Origin: Maribacter sp.
GTDB taxonomy: Bacteria; Bacteroidota; Bacteroidia; Flavobacteriales; Flavobacteriaceae
Length of the DNA stretch: 64,000 bases
NCBI GenBank assembly: GCA_011050675.1
Contig: DRFI01000029.1
Span: 124,001 to 188,000 of the forward strand
Direction of reading: 5' to 3'
A model generated the notes under the pieces. The model was not told the DNA's origin, ran no database searches, and saw nothing but the letters and a program-made list of their open reading frames with translations. The position numbers and the translations under genes were made by a program. How positions within the stretch are numbered: the first letter of the stretch is position 1; every line of letters begins with the position of its first letter. Below are positions 25,978-34,047 of this stretch, in pieces.

Positions 25978-25985
25978 CAAAAATA
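25978..25985 (-). promoter_or_regulatory. Predicted -7 element for metK
   Basis: Minus-strand TATTTTTG is a TAnnTTTG match 18 bp before the aptamer. A TTG lies at 26002-26004, giving a spacer of 16 bp. Confidence 0.6.
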
Positions 25986-26074
25986 GAAAAAATGTTCAGT
26001 TCAATATCTTAATATGGTGTTATTTATTAACGTATTTAAAAGATTTGATAATTCTCACCCTTAATTTTCAATTT

Positions 26075-28753
26075 TTAAAGATCATATTTTACAGATAATA
26101 ACACATAGCGCGGCTGCACAAAATAAGCTTGTGTACTAAAAAATAATTCATTTGTACTGTCTCTATTTAGTGTTGTGGTATTCAGTAAATTCGTGCCTTT
26201 TATACCATATTCCCAACGACTATCTTTTTTCTGATACGTTAGGGTAGATTCTAGAAAACTATAGGTATTCGATATGGTCTCTTCCTCATCCGAATAATTA
26301 TAATAATCATATTCTACGTTGAAAATAAAGCTCTTTAAAAAACTGGCATCAAAACGAGCATATGGTCTACTCGTGAAAAACGTTGTTTCTAAATCGCCAT
26401 TTTCATAATTATTTACGGTATACCTATACCCCAATTCTAAGTTTGGTGCATTTTTAAAATTGGTAGATAAAGCAGTTGTATAATTCTGTGTCAATGAATT
26501 TGAAGTTCGCTGCACATTATCGACAAGGTTGTTGGTCGTAGACCAACCTAAATTACCTTGTACAGATGCTTTTATCTTACCAAAAGTACGTTCGTATTTT
26601 CCGCTTGCCGTTAACGACTCGTCTTCGAAATTAGAATTGATGGTACTACTTACTCTATTAATACCGATGATATCAACGCCACTTTTTAAAGCATCTATTC
26701 TTTTGGTATACGCTATGTTCGCAAAAATATTAGTAAAATTGAACATATTAAAGCTGAAGAAATTTAGCGAAACGTTATGGTTAAGCGCACTCTCTAAATC
26801 TCGATTTCCACTATACAGCGAATTGTAATTGTTTAACACATAGCCTTGGGCAAAATTACTGACATCTGTAAACGAACGGGTTACACGATAATTAAAACGA
26901 ATATTCTCCGATTTCTTAAGTTGTGCATTTATATATAAATCTGGCAATAACGAGGTCAAATTATCTTCGACCACGGTACCTAGTTGCTCATTTTTTACAT
27001 TAAATTGATGCAGGGTAATTCCAGGATTAAAAGTGAATATCCCCGAAATAACCTTATAATGAAGCCCAGCATAAACATCAGACACATGAAATGCGACTTC
27101 ATTGCCGAACGTATCACCATTGATATCTAAAGTGTCTTCATTATCTAAAATCTGATATATGCTTGAATTAAAGTTCTGATTGCTTTGCGTAGTACCTAAC
27201 GTTAGATTGATGTTGCTTTTATTTCCAAGAACCCTATAATAATCCACCTTAGCATCAACCTTATTGGTTACTACATTTTTTGCCTGATTAATGTTATAAA
27301 CATTCTGATTTTCATCTACAGGAAAAATACCTACAAAAGCAAATTCGTTTCTAACCGCCTCATAAAAAGGATCTTCATCTTGATATAAATGCTGAGCCTC
27401 TACCGCAAAAATATTCTTCTCGTTTAACGTATAGTAAATATTCAAGTTCTGATTTACCGATAACGGCTTCTGCTTTTTCACCTCTGCAATTTCATCTGTA
27501 ATTGATGATATCGATAACACATCTACTTCCTCGGTATCGTCCGATTGTTTTAAAAGCGCATCATAATCTAATTGAAAATCTTCGTTAGGCTTATATTTTG
27601 CGCTCAACTTCGCCAGCCCTAAATGGATAGTCTGATCGGTATTCGTTGTCGTATTTTCAACATCGTTACTTGCTATATAAGAGGTGCTCCCTTCAGATTT
27701 CATAAGTGTGCCTGTATAGGAATAAATACCGAATCCGCTTAAATCCAACCCTTCCATTGGCGCATAACTAAAATTGGCGGCTGCAAATTTTGTATCAATA
27801 TCATTTGCCCTATTATTTTGTGCCGAAGAAAGCCCTAACCCATCTACTCCAGTGGCAATAGAACTACCTCCTCTAGAATTTATATTTCTAAATCCGCCAG
27901 TGAAATTCCGATAATCGTTGCGTGTAAAAGGTACTTCGCCAATATTATTTAAATCTGTGATGATATTAATACTGTATTTTGGACTGTAGTAAAATAACTT
28001 CGGATGTGCCAAATACCTATCATCCGGACCATAACCCGCTGTCAACTCTCCAAACCAAAAATTCTTTTTACCCTCTTTCAACTTAATGTTCAATGCCACA
28101 TTATCATCGTCATTGGTAAGTCCCTTCATTTGCGACACCTCATTGAAATTACGCAACACCTCAACTTTACTTAAGGCATTTGCTGGAATATTCTCTACCG
28201 CAAGTTTTGTATCACCATCAAAAAAATCTTTACCTTCTACCATAATTTTACTTACGGTTTTGCCCTCTACCTCTATTTGACCATCATCATTTATTTCAAT
28301 TCCCGGAAGATTTTCTAGCACATCTTTCAGTTTCTTTTCCGTACCAGAAACAAAAGAATCGGTATCATACACTATAGTATCGCCTTTTACCGAAACCGGC
28401 ATTTCGTATGTTACATCTACTTCATCTAATTGCGCAGCTTGCTCTTGCATTACAATATCTTTTACAGCATCGCTCTCTCCTGCTGTAAATGTAAAAGACT
28501 CTGGCCTAAACCCTAAATAACTGACCTTTACAGTGTATTGCTGCCCAGTTTTCAGTTTTAATTTAAAAAGCCCCGCATGATTGGTTATCCCATAAGATTC
28601 CAAGCCTTTGGTCTCCGTATTTATGGCAATTACATTTGCCATATCCACACCAATGCCCAGACTATCCTTTACGGTACCCGATAATGAAATTTCTTGGGCA
28701 GCACCAACGGCAACAAACAATAGCAATAGAACTACAAGTACTTTATGTCTCAT
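26075..28753 (-). CDS. Outer-membrane beta-barrel protein (TonB-receptor-like)
   Basis: The 892-residue protein has a signal peptide (MRHKVLVVLLLLFVAVGAAQ). A carboxypeptidase-regulatory domain follows (about 22-110, SLSGTVKDSLG...VSYLGFRPESF), then a plug-like region (about 115-220, LKDVLENLPGIEINDDGQIE and EGKTVSKIMVEGKDFF). The rest is a long aromatic beta-barrel ending in LLSVKYDL. The family resembles TonB-dependent receptors; a canonical TonB box is not obvious. It lies 40 bp downstream of a GLPGLI-family gene on the same strand, a frequent pairing in flavobacteria. The transported substrate is unknown. Confidence 0.87.
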   Translation of the reverse strand: MRHKVLVVLLLLFVAVGAAQEISLSGTVKDSLGIGVDMANVIAINTETKGLESYGITNHAGLFKLKLKTGQQYTVKVSYLGFRPESFTFTAGESDAVKDIVMQEQAAQLDEVDVTYEMPVSVKGDTIVYDTDSFVSGTEKKLKDVLENLPGIEINDDGQIEVEGKTVSKIMVEGKDFFDGDTKLAVENIPANALSKVEVLRNFNEVSQMKGLTNDDDNVALNIKLKEGKKNFWFGELTAGYGPDDRYLAHPKLFYYSPKYSINIITDLNNIGEVPFTRNDYRNFTGGFRNINSRGGSSIATGVDGLGLSSAQNNRANDIDTKFAAANFSYAPMEGLDLSGFGIYSYTGTLMKSEGSTSYIASNDVENTTTNTDQTIHLGLAKLSAKYKPNEDFQLDYDALLKQSDDTEEVDVLSISSITDEIAEVKKQKPLSVNQNLNIYYTLNEKNIFAVEAQHLYQDEDPFYEAVRNEFAFVGIFPVDENQNVYNINQAKNVVTNKVDAKVDYYRVLGNKSNINLTLGTTQSNQNFNSSIYQILDNEDTLDINGDTFGNEVAFHVSDVYAGLHYKVISGIFTFNPGITLHQFNVKNEQLGTVVEDNLTSLLPDLYINAQLKKSENIRFNYRVTRSFTDVSNFAQGYVLNNYNSLYSGNRDLESALNHNVSLNFFSFNMFNFTNIFANIAYTKRIDALKSGVDIIGINRVSSTINSNFEDESLTASGKYERTFGKIKASVQGNLGWSTTNNLVDNVQRTSNSLTQNYTTALSTNFKNAPNLELGYRYTVNNYENGDLETTFFTSRPYARFDASFLKSFIFNVEYDYYNYSDEEETISNTYSFLESTLTYQKKDSRWEYGIKGTNLLNTTTLNRDSTNELFFSTQAYFVQPRYVLLSVKYDL

Positions 28754-28793
28754 GTGTAAGATGTAAATAGGAATGAATTAAGAAGTACTTTAA

Positions 28794-29648
28794 TTAGTTT
28801 GGTCTACCGCCACCACGACCACCACGGTTTCTGAAATTCTCTCGCATCTCTTTCATTTTCTCTTGAGAGATTTGATCATACTCCGCTTGGGTCACTTGTT
28901 TCCCTTTACTAGGCGCCTTTATTTCTATTTTCTCTGAAGGATTTAGTGTAATTTCTGAACAAACGATTGTAGTAATATCATCGTTTACAGCCAAAATTAA
29001 ACCTGGAAGTCCCCAGTATAAGCCTGGACCTTGATTTACTGGTATTTCTGGAGTATACCATGCGACAATTTCAACTTCTTTTATGACAAACTCTTCCCCT
29101 TTTTTCTCCTCATCATCATTCTCTTCTCCCCTACCAGGTCTTCTAAAAATGGCACTCATATTTGGTCGCTTTATAGTCTTTACAGCTGATGCTTTAAATG
29201 CCGTATAATTTCCTATTTGTTTAGACTCGCTCTCCATTTTCCAATCCAACGCTTCCAATTCATCATCAATCAGAAAAATTTTACCCAACAATTCATTCTT
29301 CACCAAATACTTTTGATCTTGAATATTCTTGTACAAATCTCCATCATTGCCTGCCATGGTTCCAAAACGTGGCCCACGACCACCACCTCTCTCACCTGGC
29401 TGTTCTAACTTTTCTTCTACTTTATAAATAGATGCCGTTTTATTAAAATTGAGAATAAAGGTTTTTTCGTTTGCCTTTTTAATGCGCTCCATCATTTCCT
29501 TTTTTCTATCCTCTGGTATGTTTCTATTTCCAAAATCGAAATTTACTTGCGTTTTACTCTGGTAAATTGCCTTTCCTTGAAAATCTTGTGCTTGTATGCT
29601 TACGCTCATGCAAACGAATACTAAACCTAAAAACCACTTATATCTCAT
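28794..29648 (-). CDS. GLPGLI family protein
   Basis: The 284-residue protein has a signal peptide (MRYKWFLGLVFVCMSVSIQAQ) and the family signature YWGLPGLILAVND near residue 217. The motif lies in a predicted beta-rich domain. A Gly/Arg-rich C-terminal tail (RNRGGRGGGRPN) and a Gly/Arg patch around residue 85 are unusual and may be disordered. It is first in a two-gene unit with the barrel protein. GLPGLI proteins are Bacteroidota-specific and of unknown function; accessory binding to the partner receptor is inference. Its start is divergent from the deoxynucleoside kinase gene. Confidence 0.92.
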   Translation of the reverse strand: MRYKWFLGLVFVCMSVSIQAQDFQGKAIYQSKTQVNFDFGNRNIPEDRKKEMMERIKKANEKTFILNFNKTASIYKVEEKLEQPGERGGGRGPRFGTMAGNDGDLYKNIQDQKYLVKNELLGKIFLIDDELEALDWKMESESKQIGNYTAFKASAVKTIKRPNMSAIFRRPGRGEENDDEEKKGEEFVIKEVEIVAWYTPEIPVNQGPGLYWGLPGLILAVNDDITTIVCSEITLNPSEKIEIKAPSKGKQVTQAEYDQISQEKMKEMRENFRNRGGRGGGRPN

Positions 29649-29843
29649 CTTGCTTGTGTATTAGAATGGTATTATGACATCAAAATATGTTTTTGGTTTA
29701 ATTGCATTTTGTAAAGAATTCGATTGAGTTCATTTTTTTTGTGCCATACAACAAATATGTTTTTACTTCCTGTAGTTATCTTGTATCTTGTACCATCTAA
29801 TATTGTTGAGAATTAGAACACAACCATTAATCAATTTACGTCT

Positions 29844-30458
29844 ATGCACATAGCAGTTGCCGGAAATATCGGTGCAGGAAAAACAACCCTAACTAGATTA
29901 CTTGCTAAACATTATAATTGGGAACCACATTATGAAGATGTTGTTGAAAACCCATATTTAGATGATTTTTACAATCAAATGGAACGCTGGAGTTTTAACC
30001 TTCAGATATACTTTTTGAATAGTAGATACCGTCAAATTCTGCAGATTAAAGAAAGTGGCAAGGAAATTATACAGGATAGAACTATTTATGAGGATGCTCA
30101 TATTTTTGCTCCTAACCTACACGCAATGGGTCTTATGACCAATCGAGATTTTCAAAACTACTCTAGCTTATTTGATTTAATGGAGAGTTTGGTAGACCCG
30201 CCAGACCTTCTAATTTACCTACGCAGCTCTATCCCTAACTTGGTGAAGCAAATTCACAAAAGAGGAAGGGAATATGAAAACACAATTTCAATTGACTATT
30301 TAAGCCGATTAAACGAACGTTATGAAGCTTGGGTACATGGTTACGAAAAAGGTAACTTGTTGATTATTGATGTGGATGATTTAGACTTCGTTGACAAACC
30401 TGAAGATTTAGGAATTATTCTGAATAAAATTGACGCTCAAATAAACGGTCTATTTTAA
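29844..30458 (+). CDS. Deoxynucleoside kinase
   Basis: The 204-residue protein starts with a P-loop (GNIGAGKTTL, residues 7-16). It contains QDRTIYEDAHIFA, matching the DRS-type motif, and KRGREYENTISIDYLSRLNERYE, the LID region of the dNK family. It phosphorylates deoxynucleosides with ATP for salvage. Whether it prefers purine or pyrimidine deoxynucleosides cannot be told. It stands 26 bp before pabB on the same strand, so the two may share a transcript. Confidence 0.93.
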   Translation: MHIAVAGNIGAGKTTLTRLLAKHYNWEPHYEDVVENPYLDDFYNQMERWSFNLQIYFLNSRYRQILQIKESGKEIIQDRTIYEDAHIFAPNLHAMGLMTNRDFQNYSSLFDLMESLVDPPDLLIYLRSSIPNLVKQIHKRGREYENTISIDYLSRLNERYEAWVHGYEKGNLLIIDVDDLDFVDKPEDLGIILNKIDAQINGLF

Positions 30459-30484
30459 GTTCACATTCTCAAAACCCTAAAAAA

Positions 30485-31459
30485 TTGGAAAATTTTGAAA
30501 AAAAAGTCACGCGCTTTCTTCAAGATGAAACTCCTTTTTTCTTCATTATAGATTTTGAAAAATCTGTAAAACAAGTTTTTACGTTTGAAGAGGCTACGAA
30601 AGAAAAAATTTACTTTAACATAAAAGGTGTTGGCAATGACAAAGACCTTACGTCTACCCAGTTTGACGATAAGGTTATAGACTTAAAACCTACACTTGTT
30701 TCTAAAGATATTTACGAAAAGTCTTTTAACACGGTTAAGCAGGAACTAAACAATGGTAATAGTTTTTTGCTAAACCTTACTTTCCCTACCGCGCTTGACA
30801 CCAACGTGGAGCTCCAAGAAATTTACCAAAAAGCGCATGCCCCTTATAAACTTCTCTATAAAGACAAGTTTGTTGTTTTTTCGCCAGAATGTTATTTAAA
30901 AATTAAGGACGGCAACGTTTTCTCCTACCCCATGAAAGGCACCATAAATAGTAGTGTGCCCAATGCGGAAGAATTATTGCTTTCTAATAAAAAGGAATTA
31001 TACGAACATAACACCATTGTTGACCTTATACGAAACGATCTTTCTATGATTGCTAAAAATGTTAGCGTAAATAAGTTTAGATTTGTAGACACGATTAAAA
31101 AAGGAAATCAAGAACTGCTGCAGACCAGTACCGAAATACAGGGGAAATTACCTGAGAACTGGAAAGATGAATTTTCCACATTATTACTAAAAACATTACC
31201 AGCAGGATCCATAAGCGGGGCACCAAAAAAGAAAACCCTAGAAATTATTTCAAAAGCAGAAATTGCGCCACGTGGTTTTTACACTGGTATCTTTGGAATA
31301 TTTGATGGACAACAAATCGACAGTGCGGTAAGCATTCGATTTATCGAAAAAATCAATAAAAAGCTTTTTTACAAAAGTGGCGGTGGAATTACCCATTTAA
31401 GCGAGATGAAAGAAGAATATCAAGAACTTTTAGAAAAAATTTATGTACCCATTATTTGA
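30485..31459 (+). CDS. pabB: Aminodeoxychorismate synthase component I
   Basis: The 324-residue protein belongs to the chorismate-binding enzymes, with YPMKGTINSS, DLIRNDLSMIAKNVSV, GSISGAPKKKTLEI and the C-terminal GGGITHLSEMKEEYQE. It is shorter than full PabB/TrpE because the N-terminal non-catalytic domain is reduced. Flavobacterial PabB of this size is common. The start is a TTG (30485-30487). It converts chorismate to 4-amino-4-deoxychorismate with a separate glutaminase. It overlaps the following class IV aminotransferase by 17 bp, indicating a p-aminobenzoate (folate) operon. Confidence 0.9.
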   Translation: MENFEKKVTRFLQDETPFFFIIDFEKSVKQVFTFEEATKEKIYFNIKGVGNDKDLTSTQFDDKVIDLKPTLVSKDIYEKSFNTVKQELNNGNSFLLNLTFPTALDTNVELQEIYQKAHAPYKLLYKDKFVVFSPECYLKIKDGNVFSYPMKGTINSSVPNAEELLLSNKKELYEHNTIVDLIRNDLSMIAKNVSVNKFRFVDTIKKGNQELLQTSTEIQGKLPENWKDEFSTLLLKTLPAGSISGAPKKKTLEIISKAEIAPRGFYTGIFGIFDGQQIDSAVSIRFIEKINKKLFYKSGGGITHLSEMKEEYQELLEKIYVPII

Positions 31460-32045
31460 ATCTGTTTGCATTGAAAATAGTCAAATTAAGAATGAACATT
31501 ACCACGAATCCCGATTTAGAAGTTCCTATATCCAACAATACAAAACCCACCCTAATTACTCTCTATTTGACGGAATACATTTAACTAATTTAGACAACGA
31601 TCTTACATACAAGTTGAAAATTGGCTATAAGCAGCATGGTACTCGCTTTTCTATTTCCTTATACGAGAACAGCATACCTACATCACTTAAGCTAGTAAAC
31701 GACGACACCATTACGTATGCCCTTAAAAGAAATAATCGTAAAAAACTAAACCAACTGTTTGATCAAAAGGGAAATTTTGACGATGTGCTTATTGTAAAAA
31801 ATGGATTGATTACCGATGCCTCATACTCAAATATTCTTTTTACGGATGGAAAGCTAATCACTACGCCTTCTTCCCCATTACTTCAAGGAACATGCAGAGC
31901 TAGACTTTTAGAAGAAAACAAAATCACTGAAGCTCACATTACAGAAAGTGACATTCAGAATTTTAAAAGTTTTCAATTAGTGAATGCCTTAAATGATTTT
32001 GATAATACTAGATGGGTACCTATATATAATATACAAAGAGGTTGA
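31443..32045 (+). CDS. pabC: Class IV aminotransferase, probable aminodeoxychorismate lyase
   Basis: The 200-residue protein resembles class IV PLP enzymes: NDDTITYALKRNNRKKLNQL around the catalytic lysine region, ITDASYSNILFTDGKLIT and SPLLQGTCRARLLEE. It is shorter than most PabC (about 260-290) and its N-terminal half is reduced. It overlaps pabB by 17 bp, which supports a role in release of p-aminobenzoate. The catalytic lysine is not certain from inspection, and a related D-amino-acid aminotransferase is the alternative. Confidence 0.85.
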   Translation: MYPLFESVCIENSQIKNEHYHESRFRSSYIQQYKTHPNYSLFDGIHLTNLDNDLTYKLKIGYKQHGTRFSISLYENSIPTSLKLVNDDTITYALKRNNRKKLNQLFDQKGNFDDVLIVKNGLITDASYSNILFTDGKLITTPSSPLLQGTCRARLLEENKITEAHITESDIQNFKSFQLVNALNDFDNTRWVPIYNIQRG

Positions 32046-32048
32046 TTT

Positions 32049-33050
32049 CTAAATAAATTCGTTTTTCCTAGCGTGCTCTATTGCCTCCTCCGTTTTATTC
32101 ACCATTAAAAAGGGAATATCCTTAAAGTCCGAAAATAGATTTTCAACACGTTTCATTCGCTTAGAATGGTTGACGCTGCGTAGGTAAATAGCTTTTATCC
32201 TACCAGGAAATAATGTAGAAACCTCTTGATAAATATCTCCATCCTTTTCACCACTATCTCCAATTAATATAAACGGCAGGTTGGGATATGCTTTTAATAA
32301 ATTATTTATTTCTTTTTGCTTTTGAGGCTTTTCATCACTTTTCGACCTCCTTTTAAAACTTGCCATGCTTCGCAATAAAATGGGCCCTTTAGGGAAATTA
32401 TTTGTCTTTAAAAAAAGCTCAAGATATCTATATAAATTCCACGGACTATGACTTACATAAAATATGGGGTTAGCTTCTTGCCCTGTTTTCCCTTGATGAA
32501 GTTTAGTGTAGAAATCAGACGCTCCTTCTAACTGTAGCCGCTTAGTCGCCCTTTTAAACATGGTATTAATAATCACCTTCCATTTTAAAGAAGACACTAC
32601 ACCAGTATGTAAAATGGTATCATCTATATCACTAATTACTCCAAACTTAGCATAAATACTAGGTATCAACATTTCTCCTGGAAAACGATTTTGAAGTAAT
32701 ATTTCTCTCTTTAATTTAGTATTCGAAAATGACAATTCAAAAGTTACCCAACCCTCATCGTTTGCCAAACTCTGAAGTCCTTCTATATTTTCATCAATTA
32801 AATAATAACCATCATCATCGGTAACACCTTCTACCGTATGACCATTAGAAAAAGTAATCTTAATTGGGGAATTTTTAATTTCATCAGTTTCAAACCGCTT
32901 CCAAGTATTCTGCATTAAATTAAAAATGCCTTTTTGGTCTAAATCGATATTTTCATCTTCAATAGCCCTACCTCTCACATACAGTCGAGTGGCATTACCG
33001 TATGATTGAAAGTTGATAATTTGAAGTTTATCTTTCTTAAAAATACCCAT
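32049..33050 (-). CDS. App1-family phosphatase (DUF2183)
   Basis: The 333-residue protein has the DxDxT motif in GVISDIDDTILHTG (about residue 150), with FYVSHSPWNLYRYL and LPFILIGDSGEKDGDIY downstream. This is the haloacid-dehalogenase-like fold of yeast App1 phosphatidate phosphatase. An N-terminal beta-rich domain of about 140 residues precedes it. The frame opens at a TTG (33075-33077), but the ATG at 33048-33050 (MGIFKKDKLQ) is a more usual start. It ends 3 bp from the converging pabC stop. Lipid phosphatase activity is inferred from the family. Confidence 0.86.
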   Translation of the reverse strand: MGIFKKDKLQIINFQSYGNATRLYVRGRAIEDENIDLDQKGIFNLMQNTWKRFETDEIKNSPIKITFSNGHTVEGVTDDDGYYLIDENIEGLQSLANDEGWVTFELSFSNTKLKREILLQNRFPGEMLIPSIYAKFGVISDIDDTILHTGVVSSLKWKVIINTMFKRATKRLQLEGASDFYTKLHQGKTGQEANPIFYVSHSPWNLYRYLELFLKTNNFPKGPILLRSMASFKRRSKSDEKPQKQKEINNLLKAYPNLPFILIGDSGEKDGDIYQEVSTLFPGRIKAIYLRSVNHSKRMKRVENLFSDFKDIPFLMVNKTEEAIEHARKNEFI

Positions 33051-33159
33051 GGCGTTAAAATTACGGTCTTTCCGCAACCTTTAAAATTTTTATTTCAAGA
33101 ATTATAGATTTTCCTTCATTGAGAGAACCACTTCATAGTATTATTTAAAATAAAAAGCA

Positions 33160-33193
33160 CGCTCACTCATTCAAAAGTACCGCTCACTCATTC
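33160..33193 (+). promoter_or_regulatory. Direct repeat, possible LytTR-type operator
   Basis: Two exact copies of CGCTCACTCATTC (33160-33172 and 33181-33193) repeat with a 21-bp period. The second is preceded by AC, giving ACCGCTCAC, near the LytTR half-site consensus ([TA][AC][CA]GTTN[AG][TG]) except at two positions. They are about 100 bp upstream of tonB. No LytTR gene is in the window. Confidence 0.4.
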
Positions 33194-33284
33194 CCCATTC
33201 CCCACCCTCTTTCTTTGACCTAGATTTAGATAAGTAAAATAAATAATAACCTTACTTGTTTACGCAAGTCAAAATTTTAGCATT

Positions 33285-33986
33285 ATGAAACCAAAAAAAA
33301 ATCCACAAAAAGATTTGAACAAAAAGAGCGGAATGTTCTTTGTAATCGGACTACTATTAGTATTAGGGATGGTATACACCGCCTTAGAATGGAAATCATA
33401 TGAGTCGGATATCAATATCGATTTCGCAATGAATACCCCAGAGGATGGAATTGAAGAAGAACATATTGAAAAATTTGAAATTGAACAACCCAAAATAAAA
33501 CAAGTTTTACCTCAAGAAATAAAAATTGAAGAGAATGATACAGAGGTTGAAGAAACAGAAATCATAGCTATTGAAGTCAACATCGAAACCGAGATTGTAG
33601 ACGTTAAAGATTTTGAAGTTATCGAAGAAGAGGAAGAGGTGAAAGTTATCTGGAGTACAATTGAAGAAGTCCCAGTTTTTCCTGGTTGTGAGAATGAGAA
33701 AGATAAACGTTCATGTTTTAATGATATGATGCAAAAACATATTCGCAAAAACTTCCGTTACCCAGAGTTAGCCCAAGAAATGGGAATACAAGGAAGAGTG
33801 AACACTCAATTTGTTATTAATAATGATGGAAGTATCGGCGCCATTCTAAAAAGAGGTCCGCACGAAGAACTAGAAAAAGAAGCGGTTAGAATATTATCTA
33901 AACTTCCCAAAATGACACCTGGAAAACAAAGAGGTTCAGCAGTTAAAGTTTCTTTCGCTATTCCTATCACCTTTAAATTACAATAA
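33285..33986 (+). CDS. tonB: Energy transducer TonB
   Basis: The 233-residue protein has a cytoplasmic tail, one membrane segment (GMFFVIGLLLVLGMVYTALEW, about 16-36) and a periplasmic linker. The linker is Glu/Ile/Val-rich instead of Pro-rich (about 45-120). A C-terminal TonB domain follows (about 145-233, with YPELAQEMGIQGRVNTQFVI). It energises outer-membrane receptors using ExbB/ExbD, which are not in the window. Single-gene unit with its own terminator. The Glu-rich linker is usual in Bacteroidota TonBs. Confidence 0.9.
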   Translation: MKPKKNPQKDLNKKSGMFFVIGLLLVLGMVYTALEWKSYESDINIDFAMNTPEDGIEEEHIEKFEIEQPKIKQVLPQEIKIEENDTEVEETEIIAIEVNIETEIVDVKDFEVIEEEEEVKVIWSTIEEVPVFPGCENEKDKRSCFNDMMQKHIRKNFRYPELAQEMGIQGRVNTQFVINNDGSIGAILKRGPHEELEKEAVRILSKLPKMTPGKQRGSAVKVSFAIPITFKLQ

Positions 33987-33997
33987 GTTTAAAACAA

Positions 33998-34027
33998 AAA
34001 AAACCATCAGCTAAGCTGATGGTTTTT
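33998..34027. terminator. Bidirectional terminator between tonB and hppA
   Basis: Hairpin CCATCAG-CTAAG-CTGATGG is flanked by A-run and T-run, 12 bp after tonB, shared with the converging hppA. Confidence 0.85.
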
Positions 34028-34047
34028 ATATTTTGAATGTAAATGGA

